The notes: a model not told the origin generated them from the sequence alone. Positions 1 through 9,133 are shown, counted from the stretch's first letter. The stretch: DNA of 64,000 nucleotides from UBA4665 sp036388555 (GCA_036388555.1 DASVRP010000007.1:1-64000); one strand, 5' to 3'. Program-made: numbers and translations.

Positions 1-48
1 ACCCAGACAAATATATCTACGATATCCGTAACGTGGTGTAATGGTGTC

Positions 49-113
49 GCACGCATATGCTGTTCCTCCGTTTAGCTTTACCACTTACGAAGATACGGCT
101 ATGCGTGCTTTTT
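49..113 (+). terminator. Perfect 9-bp inverted repeat with T-run
   Basis: GCACGCATA at 49-57 is perfectly complementary to TATGCGTGC at 100-108, and the right arm is followed by TTTTTG. The 42-nt loop is long for an intrinsic terminator, so it may end a transcript entering from before the window or be a structured RNA. Apart from this and the promoter at 149-177, I see nothing in 1-203. Confidence 0.4.
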
Positions 114-148
114 GTCTGTGGGGGTTTTTGGATTCAGGTGTATGGAAC

Positions 149-177
149 TTGCTTTTGTAATGTTTTTGTGATATAAT
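149..177 (+). promoter_or_regulatory. Sigma-70-type promoter with extended -10
   Basis: TTGCTT at 149-154, a 17-nt spacer and TATAAT at 172-177, with TG one base before the -10 (TGA-TATAAT). It lies just upstream of the lipoprotein gene, which also has an AGGAG ribosome binding site at 194-198. Confidence 0.65.
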
Positions 178-203
178 TATCTTCAATCTTATTAGGAGAC
201 TAC

Positions 204-920
204 ATGAGCAACAGATTACGAACATTGGCACTTACCACTGCACTCACCGCACCATTCACTTTGGGAGCGTGTTCCGGCGCTTTAGACGCCATCCAGCCAG
301 GACATGCACTTTCCCCGGAGCAGACTACTGCCCTCGACAGTTCATTTCGTCTTGGCAGGATGGGGCTCGAGGCATACTCTGACGCGCTTGAAGCTGAGAC
401 AGATATGGAATCAATGGGCGGCTTCACCGAATTTACAGATACGAATCTGAAAACTTTTCCGGGAATGGCAATTCCGCTTGGCCAGGCACTAAGGGCAGGC
501 AGCGATCTGCTCGGCAGTATCGACGGCGAACCGGGCTCCGCAAGTGACGAAATGACTATAATGCCGGTTAGCACTCCGGACGGCAGTTCAGTTGCATTCG
601 CATCGACGTCAGGTAACATGACATACCAAGGCAGCGAGTCGCTTACACTTGTCCACCCAGATCCAAATTTCTTTAAGGATACTACTGCTTCGCCAGAAGA
701 GATGCAGGCTTTCTATCAGGATCCACGTACCGTAGTTTCAGCAGCGAAGTATTTTAACGATGATGTACTAAATGGAGAAAAAGATTTCTCAGCAAAGCGC
801 TCAGGTGACATACTTCGGATAAAATTTGTCAGGACAGATTTGGGACAGGATGAATCACCTGACTTTGATAAGGTTGATCCTGTAAAAGTCATCCGCAACG
901 TCGTCCTGTACGAGTCATAG
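204..920 (+). CDS. Putative lipoprotein of unknown function
   Basis: This 238-residue protein starts with a short basic n-region, a hydrophobic stretch and a lipobox-like LGAC around residue 23, so it is probably exported and lipid-anchored on the outer face of the membrane. The rest is hydrophilic and acidic, with no motif I recognise. The start is supported by AGGAG six bases upstream and a good promoter at 149-177. It is monocistronic and converges with the DUF1697 gene. The function is unknown. Confidence 0.75.
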   Translation: MSNRLRTLALTTALTAPFTLGACSGALDAIQPGHALSPEQTTALDSSFRLGRMGLEAYSDALEAETDMESMGGFTEFTDTNLKTFPGMAIPLGQALRAGSDLLGSIDGEPGSASDEMTIMPVSTPDGSSVAFASTSGNMTYQGSESLTLVHPDPNFFKDTTASPEEMQAFYQDPRTVVSAAKYFNDDVLNGEKDFSAKRSGDILRIKFVRTDLGQDESPDFDKVDPVKVIRNVVLYES

Positions 921-923
921 AAT

Positions 924-1472
924 TTATCGTGATCCGGCCAGTGCCAGCAGCTTGGTGACCGTGTTCCAGCTGCGGATGGTCATCGATGCGTACGGCGGCG
1001 TGCCGACGATGGCGCCCAGCCGGCTTTTGGTACGCTCGGTGCTGAGGCGCTGCGAGTAGATGACGCCGTCGCCGGGCCAGACCTTATCGACCCCTTCGCG
1101 CGGGTTGAACACCGGCATAGCATCAGACGCCGTGATGCCGATCAGGAAGATTGCGTCGCTGTGGTAGAGTTCAGGCTGTTCGCCGAATCCGGCCGGTTTG
1201 CCGGCGACGATCGCCCGGAGTTTCGGCAGCGGCAGTGCCAGTATCCTGATGAGGGCGCTATCGAGCTCAAAATGTCCGGGCAGCGCTTCCTCGATGAGCG
1301 CTTCGATTTCGGCACTAGTCTTGTCAGATTGCAAGATGACATTGCCGCTGGCGATATAGGTTGTGACGCCGGCGAATCCCAGCTCTTCCAAGCATGCCTT
1401 CAGCGTAGCCATCGGAACTTTGTTCTTGCCGCCGACATTGATGCCTCGGAGGAGTATGATATACGTTTCCAT
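924..1472 (-). CDS. DUF1697 family protein
   Basis: The 182-residue product begins METYIILLRGINVGG, and carries ASGNVI and a C-terminal RSWNTVTKL segment, which are hallmarks of the DUF1697 family. No biochemical role is established for this family. I chose the ATG at 1472 rather than one seven codons upstream because the upstream neighbour stops at 1474 and the family begins at this methionine. It is probably co-transcribed with the upstream endonuclease/phosphatase gene, with only 1 nt between them. Confidence 0.85.
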   Translation of the reverse strand: METYIILLRGINVGGKNKVPMATLKACLEELGFAGVTTYIASGNVILQSDKTSAEIEALIEEALPGHFELDSALIRILALPLPKLRAIVAGKPAGFGEQPELYHSDAIFLIGITASDAMPVFNPREGVDKVWPGDGVIYSQRLSTERTKSRLGAIVGTPPYASMTIRSWNTVTKLLALAGSR

Positions 1473-1473
1473 C

Positions 1474-2514
1474 TCAGCGTAGCTCGATAGCATTGGTGTA
1501 CATGTAATGGTCGGAGCCGTACTGCGTCGGGCTGATGGCCTGGCTCCTGATCGTCACATCGGGCCGGGTGACATGGACGATATAGTCTATCAACCGGTCG
1601 CCACTGGAGTTCGTCCCGGGGTCGGCACTCAGGCCGGTATAGTTGAGTATCTGGTAGGTGCTTCTGGCGCCGACCGTCGGGAATTTGACGTAGGGGAAGC
1701 CCGGACTTCGGATGTCCTTGTCGTACTTATAGTTCACATTGAAGTCGCCGGTCATGAAAATGGGGATATTATCGGCTTTGAGCTGGTTTATCAGTTCCAG
1801 CGATTTCGTCATATGCGTGTAATACAGGGTCAGCCGGGCGCCATTCTCCGTGCGGGGCCGCCCGCCGGATTCCACGCCGTTAAGGAAATGGGTATTGATA
1901 AGATAGAACTGTTTGCCGGTACTGTTTTCCCGGAGTTTGACCCAGACATTGAACTTGGCCGGGACGGTCGCGCTGGTCGAATCATTGACGGTCGCCGGCG
2001 GCGTAGCATTCTGGATGCCGGAAGTAACCTTCGTGAATTTTGATTTCTTCCAGACGATCAGGACTTTGTTCGGAGATGAGCCTTCCCAGGTGTAGGTGGT
2101 GATGGTACTGTCATAGCCGCAGGTCGCGCACAGCAATAGCGCCCTGACCTCGTCGAGTGCCGTCTTGTCGCTGAATTCCTGCAGGCCGACGACGTCGGTG
2201 ACATTGAAGATCTGCGTCTTCAACTGGTTGGCAGCGCCAAGGCTGTTGACGTCTGCATGGGCGTTCCAGGTCGACAGGTTGAATCTCATGACATTCGAAG
2301 TTCCCGTCCCGAACCTGACAGCTGAACCGTTCGAAGCCGTCGTATCAGGTACGGTCACTGCGGGGGCCAGCTTGTTCCCATATTCTGGCTCGTCAACGTA
2401 CGACGGCCCAGCGCCGCGGACTGCCATGAGTGTTACCAGACCGGCCATCACCAACAGACACACCATGGGTATGACGATCAGGCGCTTCGATAACCTGGGG
2501 AATTTTTTGGACAT
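1474..2514 (-). CDS. Membrane-anchored endonuclease/exonuclease/phosphatase family protein
   Basis: This 346-residue protein has an N-terminal basic segment and one hydrophobic helix (about residues 11-30), then an EEP-fold domain. Visible motifs are GLQEF (metal-binding Glu), TGDFNVNY (catalytic Asp/Asn), DRLIDYIVH and the C-terminal SDHYMY (catalytic His). EEP enzymes cleave phosphodiesters in nucleic acids or lipids. The signal anchor suggests action outside the membrane, so extracellular nuclease or phosphodiesterase activity is plausible; the substrate cannot be read from sequence. It precedes the DUF1697 gene in one transcription unit. Confidence 0.85.
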   Translation of the reverse strand: MSKKFPRLSKRLIVIPMVCLLVMAGLVTLMAVRGAGPSYVDEPEYGNKLAPAVTVPDTTASNGSAVRFGTGTSNVMRFNLSTWNAHADVNSLGAANQLKTQIFNVTDVVGLQEFSDKTALDEVRALLLCATCGYDSTITTYTWEGSSPNKVLIVWKKSKFTKVTSGIQNATPPATVNDSTSATVPAKFNVWVKLRENSTGKQFYLINTHFLNGVESGGRPRTENGARLTLYYTHMTKSLELINQLKADNIPIFMTGDFNVNYKYDKDIRSPGFPYVKFPTVGARSTYQILNYTGLSADPGTNSSGDRLIDYIVHVTRPDVTIRSQAISPTQYGSDHYMYTNAIELR

Positions 2515-2633
2515 AGCTTTAAGTACCTATCAGTATAGTCCACCTGGCTGGAAAGTGCTTATACTTTGTCCAAAGCAACCGGCGTCCGCTGACCAGGTAG
2601 CGCATAGGGCCGGCTATCAGGCCTGCCGGCAGA

Positions 2634-2921
2634 CTATGAGCCGGCAAAGGGTGCGTTGTCGATGATGCCGACGGCCAGATGCGCCCAGATCAGCATCAGT
2701 CCGACGACGACTGCGATGCCGGCGATCAGGCGGGCCCGTGGTGTCCTGATGCGTTTAACTCCCAGCTCGTAGACCAGGCCGGCGCCGGATACCATGGCAC
2801 CGATGACGATGAAGTCGAACAGGTTCCAATCGACCTCATCAGAAAACAACATGGCTATCAGCGGGATCGACAGTACGCCGGCCGTGATAGCTGCGATGCG
2901 AAGCAAGTAAGTGTTCTTCAT
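2634..2921 (-). CDS. Small three-helix membrane protein
   Basis: The 95-residue product has three hydrophobic helices (roughly 8-26, 35-53 and 64-85), one containing WNLFDFIVIGAMVSG. TAGGAG lies nine bases before the ATG. It is last of three close genes (DUF2975 protein, XRE regulator, this protein), so it probably belongs to the same self-regulated membrane module. No function is known. Confidence 0.7.
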   Translation of the reverse strand: MKNTYLLRIAAITAGVLSIPLIAMLFSDEVDWNLFDFIVIGAMVSGAGLVYELGVKRIRTPRARLIAGIAVVVGLMLIWAHLAVGIIDNAPFAGS

Positions 2922-2938
2922 AGTTTTTACTCCTACGG

Positions 2939-3160
2939 TTACTGCTGAGCAGCGTTATCGTGCCTGTATTCCAGGATGTCACCCGGCTGGCAGTCGAGCG
3001 CCTTGCAGATCGCCTCGAGCGTCGAGAACCTGACCGCTTTGGCTTTGCCGTTCTTCAGGATTGATAAGTTGGCCATCGTGATCCCGACTTTCTCGGTCAA
3101 CTCAGTGACGCTCATCTTGTGCTTGGCCAGCATGACATCGATATTGATTATTATCGCCAT
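2939..3160 (-). CDS. XRE-family (YozG-like) helix-turn-helix regulator
   Basis: This 73-residue protein is essentially one Cro/C1-type HTH: KMSVTELTEKVGITMANLSILKNGK forms the turn region and ALDCQPGDILEY is the typical end of the YozG group. AAGGAG precedes the start and overlaps the stop of the upstream DUF2975 gene, which suggests translational coupling. YozG-like regulators are commonly paired with DUF2975 membrane proteins, as here. Confidence 0.88.
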   Translation of the reverse strand: MAIIINIDVMLAKHKMSVTELTEKVGITMANLSILKNGKAKAVRFSTLEAICKALDCQPGDILEYRHDNAAQQ

Positions 3161-3170
3161 AGTCTGCTCC

Positions 3171-3635
3171 TTATACCGTCAGGTCGTTCTCTGATTTAAT
3201 ATCAACAGCGTTCTGAATCAGTTTCTGCAGGACGGCCGCGAACGTCGCGATGACGAACGAGGCAAAGATGATTACCAGTGCGACCGCGACGACACCCGGC
3301 GCATCATCCCTGTCGCCGACCATGAATATGTACGGCATGCCGGCCGTAAATAGCCCGCTGATGGCAAGCGCACAGAGTTTGATGTTCTTGAGGGCGCTGA
3401 TAGATGTATCGGAAAATGCCTTGTTCTTCTCTATCAGGTCGAGCAGCTTGATAGCCTGGTACAGCGCATAGAAAAATGGGATAGCCGGGACGTACAACCC
3501 CATGATGAGGGGACGGTAGTAACCGGTGTTGTCCGAACTGATGCCAGCCGGCAGCGCAAAGATGCAGAGCCCCAGCACGAACAGCCCGATCATAACGACG
3601 ACACTTTTGAGCAATATTGTTGAACCGCGTTTCAT
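3171..3635 (-). CDS. DUF2975 family membrane protein
   Basis: The product, starting MKRGSTILLKS, is 154 residues with four predicted membrane helices and the DUF2975 pattern YALYQAIKLLDLIEKNKAFS in the central loop. AGAGGA lies upstream of the ATG at 3635; a longer reading to 3695 has no ribosome binding site. DUF2975 proteins are membrane partners of YozG-type HTH regulators, and the regulator gene follows directly. The role is unknown. Confidence 0.82.
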   Translation of the reverse strand: MKRGSTILLKSVVVMIGLFVLGLCIFALPAGISSDNTGYYRPLIMGLYVPAIPFFYALYQAIKLLDLIEKNKAFSDTSISALKNIKLCALAISGLFTAGMPYIFMVGDRDDAPGVVAVALVIIFASFVIATFAAVLQKLIQNAVDIKSENDLTV

Positions 3636-3721
3636 TATTATTCCTCTTATATTTACTATAAGCAGCAGTATAGCAAAGTATTTATCGTTTGTCAATATAT
3701 ATTTATTAAGACGCGTTGGTG

Positions 3722-4144
3722 CTACGGGGTATACTTGTGTCTCATAGCTGCGAGCGATTCTGTTATCAATTGCTCAAGAACACCGCGGTCGACGTCCGCC
3801 AACCGGTTGATATAGAGACAACCTTTGCTGGTCTTGTGCGTACCGAGCTTGTCCAACAGCCCGGCGTATGCATCGAACCCAAGCATGAAATAGAGCGTCA
3901 GAGCCTGCTTGCGCGGCGAGAAACCGGTCAGCGGCCAATCGCCCTCCTGGCGGCTTTTGTCCGATCTGTAATGGTATTGTCCGAAGCCGACGATACTACT
4001 TCCCCACATCTTCGGCGGCTCACCGCTGATCCGTGTGAAGATTTCCAGCAGTTCAAAGCTGTCAGCCCGTTTTTGTCCTTCCGGAACTGATTCCAGAAAA
4101 CTCCTGACATCTTTATCATCGACGGTAGTCTTCAGCTCGCTCAT
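3722..4144 (-). CDS. DUF1801 domain protein
   Basis: The 140-residue product starts MSELKTTVDDKDV and carries EGQKRADSFELLEIFTRISG, PKMWGSSIVGFGQYHY and SPRKQALTLY, the conserved blocks of the DUF1801 (YdhG-like) family. The ATG at 4144 fits the family start; a second ATG six codons upstream is less likely. It lies 24 nt below the stop of the single-pass membrane protein and may share its transcript. No enzymatic role is known. Confidence 0.85.
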   Translation of the reverse strand: MSELKTTVDDKDVRSFLESVPEGQKRADSFELLEIFTRISGEPPKMWGSSIVGFGQYHYRSDKSRQEGDWPLTGFSPRKQALTLYFMLGFDAYAGLLDKLGTHKTSKGCLYINRLADVDRGVLEQLITESLAAMRHKYTP

Positions 4145-4168
4145 GAGAGTATCATACCGCACATACTG

Positions 4169-4942
4169 CTACATTTCATTTTCTGAGACAGGTGGGTCTG
4201 CAGGTGCGAGACTTGCCGGTGGAGGTGGTGGAGGAGCCGGAGACGGCGTCGGGTCCGGTTCGGGTTCCTTTGCCGGAGGTAACGCTGGCGGTGGCGTCGG
4301 GTCTGGTACTGCCGTGGAAGTATCTGACGGGCCGGCTGAGGCCGACGACTCAGGACCGGCAGCAGGTTTCGGTGTCGCATCTGACATAGATGGTACGGGG
4401 CTGGTATGGGTTGCACCGAAGCCCGGGCGCAGCGTATCGCCACGCGGTAGCTGCACGCTGTCTGCTACAGGAGTTGCCCCACTGTTAGTTTGGACGGTCG
4501 CACTTGGTGCACTTCCAGGTCTGACCAAGCTTTTCTCGCCCTTCAGATTGTCGACCAGCGGCCCTTGTGGAGTAGTAGTGGCGTCAGTCTGGGCATTATG
4601 GTTCATAACATAGCCGGTACCGCCCGAGCCGACGATGATGAACAGGCTGGCGATGCTGGCGAGCAGCCCGGCCCGTTTCCGCAGTCCGGTGTATTTCGGT
4701 CGTACCAGGCTGGAGCTGACGATATCAAGGTATGTCTTGTGTCCCGATATATACTCCAGCCCTTTGACATGATAGGTCTGACCGATCTGCATCGAAAGTA
4801 CCATCTTGATGTCTTTACTCAGACAGAACCGCAGTCCGTCCTGAGTCCGGAACAGTAGTACGGCATATTTCTGACCCGGCTGTCGCCTGGACTGCAGCAG
4901 CATGCCTTTGAAATCTGCTTTGAACTGTGTCTTGGTATGCAT
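4169..4942 (-). CDS. Single-pass membrane protein with N-terminal PGQKY domain and Pro-rich outer tail (copy A)
   Basis: This 257-residue protein has a beta-rich N-terminal domain (about 1-75: PGQKYAVLLFRT, SKDIKMV, IGQTYHVKG), a membrane helix (about 91-111), then a long Pro/Ser/Thr/Ala-rich tail. The N-terminal domain is clearly paralogous to that of the 6579-7379 gene. The domain may be OB-like, which is an inference from strand pattern and length. Topology suggests the N-domain is cytoplasmic and the tail outside. It flanks the PAS/histidine kinase genes together with its paralogue. Confidence 0.75.
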   Translation of the reverse strand: MHTKTQFKADFKGMLLQSRRQPGQKYAVLLFRTQDGLRFCLSKDIKMVLSMQIGQTYHVKGLEYISGHKTYLDIVSSSLVRPKYTGLRKRAGLLASIASLFIIVGSGGTGYVMNHNAQTDATTTPQGPLVDNLKGEKSLVRPGSAPSATVQTNSGATPVADSVQLPRGDTLRPGFGATHTSPVPSMSDATPKPAAGPESSASAGPSDTSTAVPDPTPPPALPPAKEPEPDPTPSPAPPPPPPASLAPADPPVSENEM

Positions 4943-5008
4943 CTGTGAAAGTGATTCCTGTTACCCTTATACAATACACCGGACGTATGCTTAGTTACAA
5001 CCGGGGTA

Positions 5009-6124
5009 TCAGGCTCCGAGAGGGCCGTTACGCGGAATACTGACGGTAAATGTCGTACCTACCCCGACCTTACTGTTGCATTCGATCGTAGCGTCGAGCT
5101 TGTCGAGCAGCAGTTTGATGACGTACAGTCCGAGGCCGGTGCCGGCCGGATAAGCCAGCAGCGCATTATCGGCCCTTGAAAACTGTTTGAACATCTCTGA
5201 CTGGTATTCTTCTGGAATACCGATGCCGGTGTCCTTGATGCTGATCCTTACGACCATCTCGTCACAGTCGTATGTCACAGTGATCGAACCGCCGGCTGGG
5301 GTGTACTGCGTCGCATTGACGATGAGGTTGGATACGATCTCATGTAGGATGGATTCGTCGGTCATCAGCCAGCAGCCGTGCTTGTTAGGGATGACTTTGT
5401 ATGTCAGCTGCTTGTCTTCCATTCCGTGCCTGACTTCACTGTCTATCTTCTCGAACAGTTTCCGCAGCGTCAGTTTCTGCTTGCTGAGACTTTTGCCAGA
5501 ATTCTGGATGCGGGTAATAGTCAACAGGTCGTTGACCAGCTTCACCATCCGCTCAGAAGCCGAAATAACGGTCGCCGACAGCTTCTTCTGACTTTCTGTC
5601 AGCTCACCGCCGAAGCCGTCATGCAGCATATTGGCATAGGTCATGATAGCCGTCATCGGCGTCCGCAGCTGGTGTGAGGCAAGGTCGATGAAGCTTGATT
5701 TCATACGGGCCGACTCATACTCGCGGGTGATGTCCTGCGCCAGGTAGACCGTCTGGCTGGTAGTGACCAGCTGTTGGCTGTAAATGCGGAATATATGCTT
5801 CACCTGTCGTGCATCAGACCATTCATAGATGCCGTTCAGCCTATCCTTGGCTTCGGAGGGTGCCACGGGCCTGTCGAAGTACTCCCCGACCGGTCCGGTC
5901 GCATCTGACACCCGGAACACCTTGTGCAGCAGTTCGCCGAGCAGGAAGACGCGTGGCTTCCCTACCATGTCCGAGAAAAACTGGTTGGCGAAGACGATAT
6001 GGTCGTCCTTGTCGGTGACATAGACGGCATCGTTGATACTGCCGATGACGAGGTCCATCCAGCCGAGCGTGCGCTGGACTTCGAGCAGTTCGGTAGCGAT
6101 CGACTTTGAACTATCGTTCGTCAT
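5009..6124 (-). CDS. PAS-domain sensor histidine kinase
   Basis: A 371-residue soluble kinase. Residues about 20-130 form a PAS domain (NDAVYVTDKDDHIVFAN), followed by HisKA with the phospho-acceptor His151 in LASHQLRTPMTA and a HATPase domain with the N box (NLIVNATQYT), DTGIGIP and GTGLGLYV. No membrane segment is visible, so it senses a cytoplasmic cue. Its start overlaps the upstream PAS gene by 14 nt, so the two are translationally coupled. No response regulator is adjacent; the partner may be one of the receivers near 28-30 kb. Confidence 0.92.
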   Translation of the reverse strand: MTNDSSKSIATELLEVQRTLGWMDLVIGSINDAVYVTDKDDHIVFANQFFSDMVGKPRVFLLGELLHKVFRVSDATGPVGEYFDRPVAPSEAKDRLNGIYEWSDARQVKHIFRIYSQQLVTTSQTVYLAQDITREYESARMKSSFIDLASHQLRTPMTAIMTYANMLHDGFGGELTESQKKLSATVISASERMVKLVNDLLTITRIQNSGKSLSKQKLTLRKLFEKIDSEVRHGMEDKQLTYKVIPNKHGCWLMTDESILHEIVSNLIVNATQYTPAGGSITVTYDCDEMVVRISIKDTGIGIPEEYQSEMFKQFSRADNALLAYPAGTGLGLYVIKLLLDKLDATIECNSKVGVGTTFTVSIPRNGPLGA

Positions 6125-6491
6125 CTTCGTCCGGGAAATCTATGATAGCGCTGAAGTGCCAGCGGCCGGTATGCTTTTCACCCAATATATAGTGATTGGA
6201 CAATTTCTCTGTCCCGTCCTTGTAGCGGACTTTCAGAGGCAGCGGCTTGCCCAGCAAGACTGATGTCTCTGTCGTCAGGAACCGTGAGAATCCGACATTA
6301 TGGCCGCTACGCATATGGGCCGGCATGATCTCGGTGACCGGCTTGCCGATGAGGTCGTCGCTGGTCCAGCCGTATTCGCGCTCGAAAGCTTCGTTCACGA
6401 AGGTAAAGATGCTCTCCTGGTCGATAGAGACGACCGGGACGTCGGTAAGTGCGAGCATCTCCTTGATCGTCTTCGGATACGAATGGCCCAT
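6111..6491 (-). CDS. Stand-alone PAS domain protein
   Basis: The 126-residue product is a single PAS domain: VPVVSIDQESIFTFVNEAFE, then YGWTSDDLIGKPVTEIMP and a final KHTGRWHFSAIIDF strand. A strong AGGAGG-like site precedes the ATG. The 14-nt overlap with the histidine kinase suggests it is a sensory partner or adaptor of that kinase. No ligand-binding residue can be identified with confidence. Confidence 0.88.
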   Translation of the reverse strand: MGHSYPKTIKEMLALTDVPVVSIDQESIFTFVNEAFEREYGWTSDDLIGKPVTEIMPAHMRSGHNVGFSRFLTTETSVLLGKPLPLKVRYKDGTEKLSNHYILGEKHTGRWHFSAIIDFPDEDDER

Positions 6492-6578
6492 GTGTCTCCT
6501 CCTGCGGTCATGCGCGGTAATCAGCAGTTACGGTTCTAGGCATAAGTATACAATATCGATGTTCTGACTTGTACTCAA

Positions 6579-7379
6579 CTAATTCCCGGTACCGCCGGTC
6601 GTATTATCAGGATCCGTGCTGCCCGCGATCGGGGTAGTGCCGGTATCCGGGTTCTGAGCCGGCGGATCGTCTATGACCGGCTCCTGCCCTTCGCCGATTA
6701 CAGCTGCGTTATCGTTGCCAGTATCTTCATCGTTCTTTACATCACCACTCCCGGCCTTGATATCATCGTTCGTCTGGCCACCATCTACGACAGATGGCAA
6801 TCCAGTGTTTACAGGCTTCTGCGGCGGATCGCCTGTCTGCTGATTTGAAGTATTGCCGTTAGAAGAGGTCGATGCAGTGAATCGTCCCGCCGACTGTTTC
6901 GTCGACCGGACCGATGATGCAGCAGACGCTGGAACGGAGACTTCGGTGGCTGTCGTCGCCGGCAATGTCTTCTTGGATGATGCCGGTGTGACGACCGGCC
7001 GTGCACGCTCCGCACGAGTATTTTGTACCTGTACCTGGCTCTTATCCGTCACAGCCTGCGCCGCATATACGCCGCCGCCAGAGATTGCCAACAACGGTAT
7101 GACGACCGCCAACACTATCTTGAGCGGCCGCCGTTTCGCTTTGATGGGCGGCTGGACCATAACCGGCATGGCTAGCGGTTCATTGACGAACGTCTTGCCG
7201 CCGACCGTGTTAAGATGGCCCTTGATGTGATATTCCCGCCCGATCGTAAGTGAACGCACCATCCGCAGGTTCCGGCTCAGCGACAGTTTCATCCCTTCAG
7301 CGGTCTCGAAGACGAGCTGGACATACTTCTGTCCGGGTTCAAACTGCCGCCTGACCAGGACACCGGTAAAATTAGTCAT
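6579..7379 (-). CDS. Single-pass membrane protein with N-terminal PGQKY domain and Ser/Thr-rich outer tail (copy B)
   Basis: This protein (266 residues from MTNFTG) repeats the plan of the 4169-4942 gene: beta-rich N-domain with PGQKYVQLVFET, LSRNLRMVRSLTIG and YHIKGHL, a basic KAKRRP stop-transfer segment, a helix (about 92-112), then a low-complexity Ser/Thr/Asn/Asp-rich tail. The ATG at 7379 has CAGG upstream and aligns with the paralogue better than an in-frame ATG seven codons earlier. It precedes the PAS and kinase genes. The role is unknown. Confidence 0.75.
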   Translation of the reverse strand: MTNFTGVLVRRQFEPGQKYVQLVFETAEGMKLSLSRNLRMVRSLTIGREYHIKGHLNTVGGKTFVNEPLAMPVMVQPPIKAKRRPLKIVLAVVIPLLAISGGGVYAAQAVTDKSQVQVQNTRAERARPVVTPASSKKTLPATTATEVSVPASAASSVRSTKQSAGRFTASTSSNGNTSNQQTGDPPQKPVNTGLPSVVDGGQTNDDIKAGSGDVKNDEDTGNDNAAVIGEGQEPVIDDPPAQNPDTGTTPIAGSTDPDNTTGGTGN

Positions 7380-7505
7380 AGTACCTGACGATACACGCAT
7401 ACGCCCAAGCTCCTCACCTACCTTGTATCTCGATGATACACGTGGCTTATGCTTTTATCAATGCGATTGTCAGCAATATGATTAACGTGCGGGCTTACAG
7501 AGTTG

Positions 7506-7511
7506 TATAAT
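7506..7511 (+). promoter_or_regulatory. -10 box of a probably leaderless transcript
   Basis: TATAAT at 7506-7511 lies 10 nt before the ATG at 7522, with no Shine-Dalgarno sequence between. Transcription would start at or within a few bases of the start codon. Confidence 0.5.
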
Positions 7512-7521
7512 ATGGTTGACC

Positions 7522-9111
7522 ATGGAAAAAACTGCATTATCTGACCTGGGCAGGTTGCTCCAGCAGTCCGTTCGCGCCGGTTCGCACCCCGGCAGCGACA
7601 GCCGATTTACGCTCGAACCGACCATACATGTGCCTAATGTCGGCAACGCCCTGCTCTACGCCTACGAACAGCTCCGTAATGCTTCGGAGAATATCGAAGA
7701 CCATCTGTTGTTCCAGAGCACCATCCGCCGGTTTTATAAACGTAACATATCCTTTGCAGTCGAGAAGCCGCCTAAACACCTTGGTCAGGAGCTGATAACC
7801 GAGCTGACGCAGGCTGAATACATCAAAAATGACACCGTCGCGGTATCGACCGCCGCCAAGCTCGACGAGCTGATCGCGCTACAGTACGCCTCCTATTGGG
7901 ACATGCTCAAGCCGGACGGCCGGCTGCGCCATGAGGTCGCCCAGAAGTGGGTGCTCGAGTCATTGACCGTCAAATCGGAACAACTATTCAACCGGCACGA
8001 CCAGATCCTAGCCTTCGCCGCCTTCGCCCACGCTCATTTCTCAAAACTGATCGATGTATCGGAATTCGTTACCGAAGGTGAGCAGATCGACCCCGCCGAA
8101 TACCCGGTGCTCTTGTACATCGCCATCCACAAGGCACTGCTGAAATCCAACGACGCCAACATCCGCAACGCACTGTCGGACACCTACGCCAACCCATCCA
8201 GCCAGGCAGCCGGCCTGATCGCCTTCAATATCAAATACGATAAGCTATCGAACCTCGGCACTACCGCCCGGCTATCGCGCATCATAAACCGTAACGGCGC
8301 GGCCCTGAGGGTCATACGGTCAGCATTCTTCAGCCGCTCCGAGAACAGCACCGTACCCGACATCGGCGACAAGGAGTCGACACTGCAGCGCATCTCCGAA
8401 CAGGTCACCCAGGAATATGCCCAGGTCAGACGCAACCTGAACATCGGCATCGTCAAGAGCATCATTTTCCTGCTGATCACCAAAGCCCTGGTCGGACTGC
8501 TGATCGAGATACCGTACGACATATGGGTCACCGGGGCTATCGCCATACTGCCACTGATCGTAAACCTAGTGTTCCCACCCCTGTTCATCGCAATCACGGC
8601 GCTGACTTTCCGGATGCCGTCCGAAGTCAACAAGAAAGCCATCGGCAATTACATCTCGGCACTGCTTTACGAACCGGGGTCTGCCATCCAGCAGCTGCAT
8701 CCGGCTCAGCGTGTCAACCGGTCCTACCTTTTCAACCTCTCATACGTCATCATCTTCGTCATCGCCTTCTACGCCGTCGCTAAGGCACTCGAACTGCTGC
8801 ATTTCAACTTCATCCAGGCGGTCATCTTCTTCATCTTCCTGTCGACAGCCAGCTTCCTCGGCTATCGCCTGACACTACAGATCAGGGAACTTGAGCTGAT
8901 TCCGACCGGCCAGGGCTTCTTCGCGCTCCTGCGGGACACGCTGTACGCGCCCTTCATATTCACCGGCCGGCGTATATCCTACCGCTTCGCCCGGATGAAC
9001 ATCATCGCCCAGATCCTCGACACGGTCATCGAACTGCCACTCACTACAGTGCTCCGGCTGCTGCGGCAATGGACGGCATTCCTGAGCAGCAAGCAGGACG
9101 ATCTGACCTGA
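7522..9111 (+). CDS. Large soluble-plus-membrane protein of unknown function
   Basis: This 529-residue protein starts MEKTALSDLG. About 300 N-terminal residues are hydrophilic and helical, followed by at least four hydrophobic segments: two in 312-355 (VKSIIFLLITKALVGLLI, then AIAILPLIVNLVFPP) and a pair near 395-455. Then comes an amphipathic tail. I know no family for it; the layout suggests a cytoplasmic domain on a membrane anchor. The ATG at 7522 is chosen over a TTG two codons earlier because the -10 box at 7506-7511 points to it. It is monocistronic and converges with the L,D-transpeptidase gene. Confidence 0.75.
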   Translation: MEKTALSDLGRLLQQSVRAGSHPGSDSRFTLEPTIHVPNVGNALLYAYEQLRNASENIEDHLLFQSTIRRFYKRNISFAVEKPPKHLGQELITELTQAEYIKNDTVAVSTAAKLDELIALQYASYWDMLKPDGRLRHEVAQKWVLESLTVKSEQLFNRHDQILAFAAFAHAHFSKLIDVSEFVTEGEQIDPAEYPVLLYIAIHKALLKSNDANIRNALSDTYANPSSQAAGLIAFNIKYDKLSNLGTTARLSRIINRNGAALRVIRSAFFSRSENSTVPDIGDKESTLQRISEQVTQEYAQVRRNLNIGIVKSIIFLLITKALVGLLIEIPYDIWVTGAIAILPLIVNLVFPPLFIAITALTFRMPSEVNKKAIGNYISALLYEPGSAIQQLHPAQRVNRSYLFNLSYVIIFVIAFYAVAKALELLHFNFIQAVIFFIFLSTASFLGYRLTLQIRELELIPTGQGFFALLRDTLYAPFIFTGRRISYRFARMNIIAQILDTVIELPLTTVLRLLRQWTAFLSSKQDDLT

Positions 9112-9133
9112 ATACGGTCCGACGGGTGCGCCA

